Source: Pantoea sp. 18069 (GTDB lineage: Bacteria; Pseudomonadota; Gammaproteobacteria; Burkholderiales; Burkholderiaceae_C). Taken from it: a DNA stretch of 64,000 bases. Both the position numbers and the translations under genes were made by a program. The stretch covers positions 1 to 64,000 of the forward strand of contig NZ_CACSJA010000010.1 of assembly GCF_902706035.1 (NCBI RefSeq), read 5' to 3'. Positions 26,283-37,086 of the stretch are shown here, in pieces (position 1 is the first letter of the stretch; each line of letters begins with the position of its first letter). The notes beneath the pieces were generated by a model. It ran no database searches and was not told the origin of the DNA. It saw nothing but the letters and a program-made list of their open reading frames with translations.

Positions 26283-27596
26283 ATGTATGATTTTTCCGAG
26301 CCTCCACGGGCCACGGTCTGGGAGGTGGGGGCGCTGTGCCGGGCCGTGGCCGATGCGCTGCAGGCGCGCTTCAACCCGGTCACGGTGCGCGGTGAGATCA
26401 CCGGGTTTTCGCGCGCGGCCAGCGGCCACTGCTATTTCAGCGTCAAGGACGCGCAAGGCCAGATCCGCTGCGCGATGTTCCGCCGTGCGGCCATGCAGCT
26501 CGATTTTTCGCCGCGCGATGGCGAACTCGTGGAGCTGCGCGGCAAGCTCGGGGTGTACGAGCAGCGCGGCGACCTGCAGCTGATCGTCGACAGCCTGCAG
26601 CGCGCGGGCCAGGGCGCGTGGTTCGAGCAGTTCCTGCGCCTCAAGGCCCAGCTGCAGGCCGAAGGCCTGTTCGATGCCGAACGCAAGCGCCGGCTGCCTG
26701 CGATGCCGCGCGGCATAGGCCTGGTCACCTCGCTGGGCGCGGCCGCGCTGCACGATGTGGTCACGGCGCTGCGCCGGCGCGTGCCGCACATTCCCGTGGT
26801 ACTGGTGCCGGCGCTGGTGCAGGGCGCGTCGGCGCCGCAATCGCTGCGCGATGCGCTGGCGCAGCTCTACCGCATGGCGCAGGCCGAGCCCGGGGCGCAA
26901 GATCCCGGGCCGGTGATCGATGTGATTTTGCTGGTGCGCGGCGGTGGCTCCATCGAAGACCTCTGGGCGTTCAACGACGAGCAGCTTGCGCGGCTGATCG
27001 TGCAAAGCCCGGTGCCGCTGGTCAGCGGCGTGGGCCACGAAACCGATTTCACGATTGCTGATTTCTGCGCCGACTTGCGCGCACCCACGCCCACGGCCGC
27101 GGCCGAGCTGGTGTCGCTGCCGCGCGACAACTGGCTCGCGGAACTGGGCCAGGGCGCGCAGCGCCTGCAGGCGGCCGCGCAGCGCCACCTGGACCGCCAC
27201 CAGCAGCGCCTGGACCATGCAAGCCAGCGCCTGGGCCGGCCTTCGGGGCAGCTGGGCCGCAACCAGCTGCAGCTCGCGCGCAGCGCGCAGCGCCTGCGCC
27301 ATGCCATGCAACTGCGCCTGCAGCAGCACCGGCACAGCCAGCAGCAGCTCGCGCGGCAGATTCCGCAGGGCCTGCAGCGCGGGCTGGACGCCCAGCAGCG
27401 CCGGCTCGAACGTGCGGCGCTGCGCCTCGAACTGCTCGATCCGCGCCATGCGCTGCAGCGCGGCTATGCCTTGCTGACCGATGCCAAGGGCCAGGCCGTG
27501 ACCCGCATCGCGCAGGCCCGGCCCGGCGATGCGCTGCGCGCGTCGCTGTCGGACGGAGACATCGATCTGACCGTGGGCCAGCCGCGGCTGCTGTAG
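26283..27596 (+). CDS. xseA: exodeoxyribonuclease VII large subunit
   Basis: The product has 437 residues. An N-terminal OB-fold (VRGEITGFSRAASGHCYFSV, then LVELRGKLGVYEQRGDLQ) is followed by the catalytic core. That core has IGLVTSLGAAALHDVVTALR, VILLVRGGGSIEDLWAFNDE and the SGVGHETDFTIADF motif. A long Gln/Arg-rich coiled coil precedes the end. With XseB it degrades single-stranded DNA. No xseB was found nearby. It is followed by sodB on the same strand. Confidence 0.97.
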   Translation: MYDFSEPPRATVWEVGALCRAVADALQARFNPVTVRGEITGFSRAASGHCYFSVKDAQGQIRCAMFRRAAMQLDFSPRDGELVELRGKLGVYEQRGDLQLIVDSLQRAGQGAWFEQFLRLKAQLQAEGLFDAERKRRLPAMPRGIGLVTSLGAAALHDVVTALRRRVPHIPVVLVPALVQGASAPQSLRDALAQLYRMAQAEPGAQDPGPVIDVILLVRGGGSIEDLWAFNDEQLARLIVQSPVPLVSGVGHETDFTIADFCADLRAPTPTAAAELVSLPRDNWLAELGQGAQRLQAAAQRHLDRHQQRLDHASQRLGRPSGQLGRNQLQLARSAQRLRHAMQLRLQQHRHSQQQLARQIPQGLQRGLDAQQRRLERAALRLELLDPRHALQRGYALLTDAKGQAVTRIAQARPGDALRASLSDGDIDLTVGQPRLL

Positions 27597-27796
27597 AAAC
27601 GCCCGCAGACTGTCGGACAGCGGCGAAACATGGCCGCAGCGGCCGCAAATGCTGCGCGCGGCCTGCGGTTCTTCCTACAATGTCTGCTGTGAGGACGGCG
27701 CACTGCGGGCCAGCGCGCCCCAGCCCCATCAGATCTGCGAGCTGCAAGGCCCGGGCCTGGCTTGTGAAGAATTCAAACCACCACGAGGAAAACACC

Positions 27797-28378
27797 ATGG
27801 AACATACCCTGCCACCATTGCCTTACGCCATTGATGCCCTGGCACCGAACTACAGCCAGGAAACGCTGGAGTACCACCACGGCAAGCACCACAACGCGTA
27901 TGTGGTGAACCTGAACAACCTGCAAAAGGGCACGGAATTCGAATCGATGAACCTCGAAGAGATCATCAAGCGTTCGTCCGGCGGCATCTACAACAACGCG
28001 GCGCAGATCTGGAACCACACGTTCTTCTGGAACTGCATGACCCCCAATGGTGGCGGTGAGCCCACGGGCGCGCTGCTGGACGCCATCAACCAGAAGTGGG
28101 GCAGCTACGCCGCCTTCAAGGAATCCTTCGTCAAGTCGGCCGTGGGCAACTTCGGTTCGGGCTGGACCTGGCTGGTGAAGAAGGCCGACGGCTCGGTCGA
28201 CATCGTCAACACCGGCGCTGCCGGCACGCCCCTGACGACCGAAGACAAGGCCCTGCTGACCGTCGACGTCTGGGAACACGCCTACTACATCGACTACCGC
28301 AATGCGCGTCCCAAGTTCGTCGAGACTTTCCTCGACAAGCTGGTGAACTGGAAGTTCGCGCAAGCCAACTTCGCCTGA
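27797..28378 (+). CDS. sodB: superoxide dismutase, iron type
   Basis: The product is 193 residues. ATG 27797 is preceded by gagga; the open frame runs further upstream but lacks a binding site. The metal ligands are His27 in YHHGKHH, His in NNAAQIWNHTFFW, and Asp and His in DVWEHAYY. The Gln in NNAAQ is the outer-sphere residue typical of iron enzymes. It dismutates cytoplasmic superoxide. A TACAAT box at 27676-27681 could be its -10 element. An intrinsic terminator follows at 28416. Confidence 0.97.
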   Translation: MEHTLPPLPYAIDALAPNYSQETLEYHHGKHHNAYVVNLNNLQKGTEFESMNLEEIIKRSSGGIYNNAAQIWNHTFFWNCMTPNGGGEPTGALLDAINQKWGSYAAFKESFVKSAVGNFGSGWTWLVKKADGSVDIVNTGAAGTPLTTEDKALLTVDVWEHAYYIDYRNARPKFVETFLDKLVNWKFAQANFA

Positions 28379-28415
28379 TCGCGGCCGGGCAGCATGCTGC
28401 CCGTTCCATGACGAA

Positions 28416-28448
28416 AAGCCTGAAGCGCAATCTTCAGGCTTTTTTTTT
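28416..28448 (+). terminator. intrinsic terminator of sodB
   Basis: The arms aagcctgaag (28416-28425) and cttcaggctt (28432-28441) are followed by an unbroken T-run. This is a strong Rho-independent signal 38 bases after the stop. Confidence 0.92.
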
Positions 28449-28730
28449 CGTGCGCTGCTACACGCGATTGCTGCACTGCGGCAAATATTTTTTATGCCTG
28501 GCTGGGGTTTGTCCCAGTCGGTAAAGCAGGGAAAAAGACCAACTCTTATACAAGACATAAGAAAAAAGCGGCCGGCTCGGGTTAGAATTTTTGCATTGTG
28601 AGAACCCGTTGCAAAAAATTGCGAACAGTTTTTGCGACGCGCGCACAATCCTTGTGGATTACTCCATCGGACTGCGCGGCGCGAGGCTGGCCGGCGGCTT
28701 GACCACCCTTTTTACTACCTGAGACAAGAG
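28449..28730. other. leader region of the monomeric isocitrate dehydrogenase
   Basis: About 280 bases separate the sodB terminator from the next start and hold no supported gene. The sequence turns AT-rich between 28540 and 28635, a likely promoter position. No firm -35/-10 pair or riboswitch was identified. Confidence 0.4.
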
Positions 28731-30968
<2,238 letters not shown>

Positions 30969-31007
30969 TGCACCAGCGCCCCGCCTGCGGGGCGTGGCTG
31001 AAAGCAC

Positions 31008-31045
31008 AAAGCCGGCGGTCTCCGAAAGGGGCCGCCGGCTTTTTC
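31008..31045 (+). terminator. intrinsic terminator after the monomeric IDH gene
   Basis: The arms aaagccggcgg (31008-31018) and ccgccggcttt (31032-31042) form an 11-bp stem followed by T residues. It lies between convergent genes and could also serve the DUF192 gene. Confidence 0.9.
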
Positions 31046-31056
31046 GTGCCTTGTGT

Positions 31057-31560
31057 TCAGCGGCTGGTGAACGCAGGCCCCGAGAGCCTGGCGCCCGCGC
31101 GCAGGTTCTTCTGCGCAAACCAGCCCTGGTTCATCTCCAGCACATAGCGCACGGGCTGGGCCGAGCAGTGCGACTCCTCGCTTTGCGGCTGCATGTCGGC
31201 CAGGTTGACGATGGTGCCGTCATCGGCGACGAAGGCTGCGGTGAGCGGCAGCAAGGTGTTCTTCATCCAGAAGCACTGGCGCCCGGGCTGCTCGAAGACA
31301 AACAGCATGCCTTCGTGCGCCGGCATCTGCTTGCGGTGCATCAGGCCGGTCTGGCGTTCGTTGAACGTCTGCGCGACCTGGGCGTCTATGCGGAACATGC
31401 CCGCGCGCAGCTCGGTGCGTGGCAAGTGCAGTTGCGGCGCGTCCGCGGCATGGGCCTGGGGCGCGGCGGCGGCGCCGAGCAGCGCCACGAGGCAGGCGGC
31501 AAGGGCAGGGCGGCGCAAAGGCGTGCGCAGCGCGGTGAGGCAGGCAGAAAAAGCAGGCAT
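31057..31560 (-). CDS. exported DUF192 protein
   Basis: The product is about 167 residues from ATG 31560; in-frame ATGs at 31587 and 31602 would lengthen the leader. A signal peptide (RRPALAACLVALLGAAAAPQ, cleaved near AHA) precedes the DUF192 domain: the ERQTGLMHRKQMPAHEGMLF and FWMKNTLLPLTAAFVADDG segments are the family hallmarks. DUF192 proteins are small beta-barrel periplasmic or outer-surface proteins of unknown biochemical role. It lies convergently between the two isocitrate dehydrogenase genes. Confidence 0.9.
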   Translation of the reverse strand: MPAFSACLTALRTPLRRPALAACLVALLGAAAAPQAHAADAPQLHLPRTELRAGMFRIDAQVAQTFNERQTGLMHRKQMPAHEGMLFVFEQPGRQCFWMKNTLLPLTAAFVADDGTIVNLADMQPQSEESHCSAQPVRYVLEMNQGWFAQKNLRAGARLSGPAFTSR

Positions 31561-31769
31561 GGCGTGGAAAATGTTCAGACGATGCATGGAAGAAAGCGGC
31601 ATGCATGCAGTCTGCCAGAATCGGGGCTCTGGCTGTCGCGCAAGGGCGGCAAAATCCTGCAATCGAACATGCGCCATCTTGGTGCAAACTCGCAGGACTT
31701 TGTCGCTAAAATCGTGGGGCTTTTCCCCTTGCTGATGAATTTCAGCGTTCTCACCGGAGAATTTTGTCA

Positions 31770-33032
31770 ATGACCCGCTACCAGCATATCCAGGTGCCCG
31801 CCCAAGGCCAGAAGATCACGGTCAATGCCGACATGTCGTTGAACGTGCCGGACGAGCCCATCATTCCCTATATCGAAGGCGATGGCACCGGCCAGGACAT
31901 CACGCCGGTCATGCTCAAGGTGGTGAATGCAGCCGTGGCCAAGGCCTATGGCGGCAAGAAGAAGATCCACTGGATGGAAGTCTACGGCGGCGAGAAGGCG
32001 ACGCGCGTCTACGGCCCCGACGTCTGGCTGCCCGAGGAAACGCTGCAGGTGCTGCGCGAATACGTGGTCTCGATCAAGGGGCCGCTCACCACGCCCGTGG
32101 GCGGCGGCATACGCTCGCTCAACGTCGCGCTGCGCCAGGAGCTCGACCTCTATGTGTGCCTGCGCCCGGTGCAGTACTTCAAGGGCGTGCCGTCGCCGCT
32201 CAAGGCGCCCGAGAAGACCAACATGGTGATCTTCCGGGAAAACTCCGAGGACATCTATGCGGGCATCGAATACGAAGCGCGCAGCGACAAGGCCAGGAAG
32301 CTGATCGATTTCCTGATCAACGAGATGGGCGTCAAGAAAATCCGCTTTCCCGATACCTCGGGCATTGGCATCAAGCCGGTGTCTATCGAGGGCACCGAGC
32401 GGCTGGTGCGCAAGGCCATCCAGTACGCGATCGACAACGACAAACCCAGCGTGACCCTCGTGCACAAAGGCAACATCATGAAGTTCACCGAAGGCGGCTT
32501 TCGCGACTGGGGCTATGCGCTGGCGCAAAAGGAGTTCGGCGCCCAGCCCATCGACGGCGGCCCCTGGTGCAAGTTCAAGAGCCCCAAGACCGGCAAGGAC
32601 ATCGTCATCAAGGACTCGATCACCGATGCCTTCCTGCAGCAGATCCTGCTGCGCCCGGCCGAGTACTCGGTGGTCGCCACGCTCAACCTCAACGGTGACT
32701 ACATCTCCGACGCGCTCGCGGCCCAGGTCGGCGGCATAGGCATCGCGCCCGGCGGCAACATGTCGGACTCGGTGGCCTGCTTCGAGGCCACGCACGGCAC
32801 GGCGCCCAAATATGCGGGCAAGGACTATGTGAACCCGGGCTCGGAAATCCTGTCCGCGGAAATGATGCTGCGCCACATGGGCTGGACCGAGGCCGCCGAC
32901 CTGATCATCCGTTCGCTGGAAAAAGCCATCCTGAGCAAGCAGGTGACTTATGACTTCGCGCGCATGATGGACGGCGCCACGCAGGTCTCGTGCTCGGGCT
33001 TTGGCGAAGTCATGATTGCCCAGATGGATTGA
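31770..33032 (+). CDS. icd: NADP-dependent isocitrate dehydrogenase, dimeric type (IDH-I)
   Basis: The product is 420 residues. ATG 31770 is preceded by ggaga; the TTG two codons earlier is not needed. The phosphorylatable Ser loop is [54 protein letters not shown] and the NADP-binding [19 protein letters not shown] are diagnostic of Icd. The TCA-cycle reaction is the same as that of the monomeric enzyme upstream. No AceK kinase gene is in the window. Confidence 0.97.
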   Translation: MTRYQHIQVPAQGQKITVNADMSLNVPDEPIIPYIEGDGTGQDITPVMLKVVNAAVAKAYGGKKKIHWMEVYGGEKATRVYGPDVWLPEETLQVLREYVVSIKGPLTTPVGGGIRSLNVALRQELDLYVCLRPVQYFKGVPSPLKAPEKTNMVIFRENSEDIYAGIEYEARSDKARKLIDFLINEMGVKKIRFPDTSGIGIKPVSIEGTERLVRKAIQYAIDNDKPSVTLVHKGNIMKFTEGGFRDWGYALAQKEFGAQPIDGGPWCKFKSPKTGKDIVIKDSITDAFLQQILLRPAEYSVVATLNLNGDYISDALAAQVGGIGIAPGGNMSDSVACFEATHGTAPKYAGKDYVNPGSEILSAEMMLRHMGWTEAADLIIRSLEKAILSKQVTYDFARMMDGATQVSCSGFGEVMIAQMD

Positions 33033-33083
33033 GCCCTGCGCCTGGCGCGTAAAACCGCCGCGCCATGTGGCGCATGGTGCAAG

Positions 33084-33118
33084 AACGGCTGCGCGTATCG
33101 CGTCGCCGTTTTTTCTTT
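33084..33118 (+). terminator. probable terminator of icd
   Basis: The arms aacggc (33084-33089) and gccgtt (33105-33110) with an inner gcgcg/cgcg pairing are followed by a T-run. The stem is imperfect, but position and T-run support it. Confidence 0.7.
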
Positions 33119-33209
33119 TGCGCAGGGCTTTTCCAGCTTGCATTGCCTGGTGTGGGGTAGTCCATGGGAGTGCATGGCACGCCCTGCGGACTGGCCATGC
33201 CCGCTCGCA

Positions 33210-33932
33210 TCAGTCGATGAAGACATTGGGCAGACAAACCATTTCCGAGTCGAAATCGGAGTCGGAGTCGTCGCTGTCCGTATCCACTAAGTCTCCGATC
33301 AGGTAGCAAGGTGCCCCCGCGATGTTCGACGCGACCCTGGCAGGCGCAGTATCGCAACTGCTTTGAAAAAGCCAGTCGTCGCAGTCGTAGTCGACGTTGT
33401 TCGCTCCATTCACCAGGAGGCTCCATGAAATGGTGTCCGTCCTTGACAGTGGGAGATGCTCGATTTCACGCAGGCTGGCGTCGCCCACTCGCACGGACTG
33501 ATTCATCGCCCAGATCATGGGTGCCGTGCGATCCTTGGGCGGCGGCGAAACGCTTGTTTCAACGAGACCCGGACTCTCATCGATGGAGTCCAGTTGGGGT
33601 ATATGCATGTTTATAAAGGCATACAGTAGCGCAGCCTTGCTGATGCTGGTGGCGTTGTCTTGATGATCATCATGCTGGTGGGCAAAGGCGGCGTTCATAT
33701 CCGACTCCATCTCGAAGAGGTCAAGGTCCTCCTCTTCATCGGCGGGGAAAGAGAAATCTATGGGGGCCCCTGCAATTTCAATAACTGCACTGTTATCTGG
33801 GCTGGGTTTCTGAGGCATGTCGGTATCCATCGGAAGGGTGGGCAAGCTGGCATCCACTGTCGTGGCTTGACAGGTTTGCGACCCGGTCTGGTCAGGGGTT
33901 TGAAGGGGCGAAAAATCGTTATTGTTGAACAA
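33210..33932 (-). CDS. unrecognised acidic protein, AT-richer than surroundings
   Basis: The product is 240 residues with no family I recognise. The first 50 residues are rich in Asn, Gln, Ser, Thr and Pro. An acidic run DEEEDLDLFEMESD follows at 65-78. A central part may be folded (ISKAALLYAFINMHIPQLD). The C-terminus is again very acidic (VDTDSDDSDSDFDSE). There is no signal peptide or membrane segment, and only a few Cys. The DNA is visibly less GC-rich than neighbouring genes, with more A/T third positions. It lies between icd and the initiator tRNA. An anti-nucleic-acid, chaperone-like or secreted-effector role is conceivable but unsupported. Confidence 0.65.
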   Translation of the reverse strand: MFNNNDFSPLQTPDQTGSQTCQATTVDASLPTLPMDTDMPQKPSPDNSAVIEIAGAPIDFSFPADEEEDLDLFEMESDMNAAFAHQHDDHQDNATSISKAALLYAFINMHIPQLDSIDESPGLVETSVSPPPKDRTAPMIWAMNQSVRVGDASLREIEHLPLSRTDTISWSLLVNGANNVDYDCDDWLFQSSCDTAPARVASNIAGAPCYLIGDLVDTDSDDSDSDFDSEMVCLPNVFID

Positions 33933-34251
33933 TAAAGACTAATCTATGTGCCTGCTTGCATCGATAGGTTCCATCTATCATTAGGGTTTGCGACAGGGCC
34001 ATGCTGCGCGGTGTTCCAGATGGCATCCGGTCCAGCGCGACTGGGGCTCCCGCGCAGCAGGGATGCCGGTGCGCAAAGACACTGCGGCATGAAATCAGCC
34101 GTGGAGCCGCGATGATGGAAAGAAAGATTTTCGAATACGCAGGAAATTCGATAATTTGTTTCGCTCAATCTTCAATAAGCGCAAAGACCGTGCTATAGTT
34201 CATCCATCGACGCAGGGGATGCAGCAAATGCCTCCCTCGCTGAAGAAATAC
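33933..34251. other. intergenic region before the initiator tRNA
   Basis: About 320 bases, AT-rich at both ends. The stretch holds the probable start region of the acidic protein gene and the tRNA promoter at 34171-34199. No gene is supported in it. Confidence 0.4.
34171..34199 (+). promoter_or_regulatory. promoter of the initiator tRNA
   Basis: TTCAAT at 34171-34176 and TATAGT at 34194-34199 are separated by 17 bases. They lie 53 bases upstream of the tRNA in an AT-rich patch, as expected for a stable-RNA promoter. Confidence 0.55.
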
Positions 34252-34328
<77 letters not shown>

Positions 34329-34332
34329 ACCT

Positions 34333-34386
34333 GTTCCGGCTCTGGCCGGAACATGCAAGAAAGCCCACTTCGGTGGGCTTTCTTGC
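34333..34386 (+). terminator. double hairpin terminator of the initiator tRNA
   Basis: The first hairpin pairs gttccggc (34333-34340) with gccggaac (34345-34352). The second has a 14-bp stem (34355-34368 with 34373-34386) and a ttcg loop. The second is the main termination stem, although its T-run is part of the arm itself. Confidence 0.8.
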
Positions 34387-34513
34387 GTCTGGGTGGCGCA
34401 GCGCCCCGGGCCGTCAACCGAGCATGCCGCCCCAGGCCATGAACTGCCGCATGAGCCAGGCCCGCGAGTGACGCCACGCTCGCGGTCCATATCGTCAGCA
34501 GCCAGCCGCTTCA

Positions 34514-34774
34514 TTGCACATCAGCATCCATGCCGGCCAATGGCATGTCTCGTTCAATGGCGACGATGGCCTGATGGAGCCCAGCGACAAGGAAACCACG
34601 GCCTGGCTCAGGCAGTTCGATGCGCCAGAGCTGCTCGCCATGACCCTGGGGCTCGATCGTGGCATGGCCCTGCCACTGGCGGGCAGTGACGGGCAGCAAT
34701 TTTGCTTTTTGCCCGTCCAGGTCCAACGGCTGGCAGCGCAGGAAAATCAAGCGATGAACACGCGCCGAGTCTGC
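34514..34774 (+). pseudogene. possible small gene or remnant, unrecognised
   Basis: One frame gives HISIHAGQWHVSFNGDDGLM and then ETTAWLRQFDAPELLAMTLG, LDRGMALPLAGSDGQQFCF. This looks like a real alpha/beta protein with plausible codon use. The only start is TTG 34514 without a ribosome binding site. After about 34774 the frame runs antisense into the next gene as low-complexity sequence until a stop at 35098. A truncated gene end is more likely than an intact one. Confidence 0.3.
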
Positions 34775-34814
34775 AGTCGGCCGCTTCGGGGGCGCAGCCA
34801 GACCCGTGTCGGGC

Positions 34815-35993
34815 TCAGCCCGCGCGCAGCCAGTGGTTGTCGAGCTGGATCGCACCCACGCGCGCCGGCGCAATGCGGCTGTCGTGGCCTGCGGCATCGA
34901 GGGCGATGGCCTGCTGCCCGCCGCCTACCCAGACGCGGGGGTCATCGGCCTGACCAGCGCCAGGCACGGCCGCGAGCGCATAGGCCATGGGCAGCGCATG
35001 CTCCGCCTGCCAGGCGATGGGCGCGCCGGGCCGGGCGCTGCCAAAAAAAGCCACGCGGTCCACGCGCGGGCAGCTCACGGCAAACGCATCGCCGGTAAAA
35101 GCGATATCACCGCCGTAGCCGGCCAGCGCCTGGGGCGCAGCAACGGTGCGCAGCGATTCGCCGTCGAAGACCGCGAGCACGGGCGCCTGGCGCTTGGCCT
35201 GGGCATTGTCGTGCTCGGCCTGCAAGGCCACGCCCAGCCAGCGGCGACCGTGGCCTGGGCGCAGCTGCGCGCCCCAGGCCAGATGGCGCAGGCTCAGGCG
35301 CGGGTCGTCCAGTTTCCACTGGCCCAGCAGTTCGCCGCGCGACCGGGGCGCGAGGCGAACCATGGACGAATCCATATGGTCCAGCCGCAGCTTGCGCCGG
35401 CCGGTTTCGGCCTGCGTTGGAATGCCGCCGTTGGCGACCACCAGGCTGGCGTCGCTGTCGAGCAGCAACTGGTGCGGGTCCATGCCGCCGGTGCGCCATT
35501 CGGCGACTTTCTCGAGGCTGACCGCGTCACGCACGCCTATCAGCCCCTGGCTGTCGGCCAGATCGGTTTCGGTGGTGTAGATGTGGCGGCCGTCGGCGCT
35601 GGCCAGCAGATGGCCGTTGAACACGCGGTCGGGTTCTATCCAGAGCCATTGCGGCTCCCGGCCCGGATGCCAGCGCACCAGCCAGTCGCCGGGCCGGCGC
35701 GCGACCGAGAGCACCGCGCCCGAGGCTTCCTGCAGCAGCGCATGCGCGCGCGTGGGCACTTCGAGCGCATGCAGCGCCAGCAGTTGCGGCTCGGCCGAAG
35801 GCCCGGCTTGGGACCAGGCCAACTGGCCGATATGCTGCTGCGTGCCCACCTGCCAGGCCGCAATGAAGCGTGGCTGGCCGGTCTGCGCCAGCGCGGCGCT
35901 TGCCTGCGCGCGTGCCGCAAGGGGCAGGGCGGGCAGCAGCGACCAGCCCAGCGCCTGCAGCAACCACTGCCGGCGGTCCATCGGTTCGCGCAT
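34815..35993 (-). CDS. DUF1513 protein of the imelysin operon
   Basis: The product is about 392 residues from ATG 35993, which is 4 bases after the imelysin stop. A twin-arginine-like leader (MDRRQWLLQALGWSLLPALP) is followed by a beta-propeller-type domain containing EPDRVFNGHLLASADGRHIY, YTTETDLADSQGLIGVRDA and GGMDPHQLLLDSDASLVVAN. DUF1513 proteins accompany imelysin and di-haem oxidoreductase genes in iron-regulated operons. The activity is unknown. It is the last gene of the four-gene Fur-box operon starting at 39773. Confidence 0.9.
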   Translation of the reverse strand: MREPMDRRQWLLQALGWSLLPALPLAARAQASAALAQTGQPRFIAAWQVGTQQHIGQLAWSQAGPSAEPQLLALHALEVPTRAHALLQEASGAVLSVARRPGDWLVRWHPGREPQWLWIEPDRVFNGHLLASADGRHIYTTETDLADSQGLIGVRDAVSLEKVAEWRTGGMDPHQLLLDSDASLVVANGGIPTQAETGRRKLRLDHMDSSMVRLAPRSRGELLGQWKLDDPRLSLRHLAWGAQLRPGHGRRWLGVALQAEHDNAQAKRQAPVLAVFDGESLRTVAAPQALAGYGGDIAFTGDAFAVSCPRVDRVAFFGSARPGAPIAWQAEHALPMAYALAAVPGAGQADDPRVWVGGGQQAIALDAAGHDSRIAPARVGAIQLDNHWLRAG

Positions 35994-35997
35994 GGCC

Positions 35998-37071
35998 TCA
36001 ATCTCCATCGGCATCCGAGAAACCGATATGGACCTGCAGCGCAGGCGCGATCTTGTCCTGCATCTGCTGCTTGACGCCCGACAGCGCGCGCACGGCCTGG
36101 AGCACGGCGTCGCCGTCTGTCGAGTTGAGCTGGGCCATGGCCTGGTCGGCGGCCTGTACCGCGTTGACCCATTGCTGGGCGAGGTCGTTGAGGCCGCGTC
36201 CGCGCAGGTAGAGCTCGATGGGCACGATATCCTTGCCCGGCACGGGTGTGGCCGCCGCGCTGTGCACGGCCAGCGTCCTGAGCGCCGACCATTGCGCGCG
36301 CCACGACTGCAGGCTGGTCTGGCTCGCGCTGCGCGCGAAGTCGGGGGCTGGGGCCTTGCCCTGGCTGCGCACCGGCTTTTCCATCTGCTGCCAGCGCAAT
36401 CGCTCCAGCCCGCCTATCCACTGGTTGATGAACTCGGCCATCAGGCTGGCCGCGGCCTCGGATTCGTCTTCATCCCAGGGCGTGCCTGCGAGCGTGGAGA
36501 ATGCCTGCTGCAGCGCCTGCGCTTCCGAATGGACTTCGCGCGCCGCAAGCACCGCGTAGCGGCAGGCCGGCGTGTTCGGCGCCGCGGCTTCGGTCCAGAG
36601 CAGCCATTCGAGCGCCGGGAAACCCTTGGCCGGCGCGCCCACGCGCTCCATGCCCAGCAGGTCGGCCGGGGCAGTGGTGATGGCCTTGCGCACGGCCGCG
36701 GGCCGCAGGGGCTGGAAGTCGATCAGGCGCATGGAGCGGCGCTCGACCAGCGGGCCCAGCGCCACAGCCGACAGGCGTTCCCAGTCGGTGGCCGCGGCCC
36801 GCCAGCGCGCGCGCACTTCGGCGATCGCGCCCTGGCCCGCGCAGTACTGCTGCCAGCTGCCGGCCATGGCTTGCGCGCTTTGCTCGAAAGCACTGGCGTT
36901 CCTGTCATACCACTGGCTGGCCAGGCCCGCGCTCAGGTGGGCCGGGTTGTAGAAGGGCAGCGCGACTTCGGCATAGGCTGCAGGGATACTCTGCGCCGAT
37001 GCCGCGCCAGCCATCAGGGCCAGCGCAGTGCAGGCCCAGGCAAGCGGGCGTAGTGCGAAAGGGTGGTTCAT
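35998..37071 (-). CDS. imelysin-family protein lacking the GxHxxE histidine
   Basis: The 357-residue exported protein has a signal peptide ending AASAQ and the imelysin fold. Family members are iron-regulated periplasmic or outer-membrane-associated proteins, once listed as peptidases (M75) and related to EfeO. The motif region reads AKGFPALEWLLW where the canonical form is GxHxxE; the His is Pro, and Glu is kept. It lies between the di-haem oxidoreductase and the DUF1513 gene. The paralogue at 38589 keeps the full motif. Confidence 0.9.
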   Translation of the reverse strand: MNHPFALRPLAWACTALALMAGAASAQSIPAAYAEVALPFYNPAHLSAGLASQWYDRNASAFEQSAQAMAGSWQQYCAGQGAIAEVRARWRAAATDWERLSAVALGPLVERRSMRLIDFQPLRPAAVRKAITTAPADLLGMERVGAPAKGFPALEWLLWTEAAAPNTPACRYAVLAAREVHSEAQALQQAFSTLAGTPWDEDESEAAASLMAEFINQWIGGLERLRWQQMEKPVRSQGKAPAPDFARSASQTSLQSWRAQWSALRTLAVHSAAATPVPGKDIVPIELYLRGRGLNDLAQQWVNAVQAADQAMAQLNSTDGDAVLQAVRALSGVKQQMQDKIAPALQVHIGFSDADGD

Positions 37072-37086
37072 GGGATTCCTGCGGGG

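Noticed and set aside
33900..34200. PIP/hrpII-type (TTCG-N15/16-TTCG) promoter upstream of the acidic orphan gene
   Set aside because: TTCG strings occur, but the spacings seen (13 and 26) do not fit the motif, and orientation does not match the gene.
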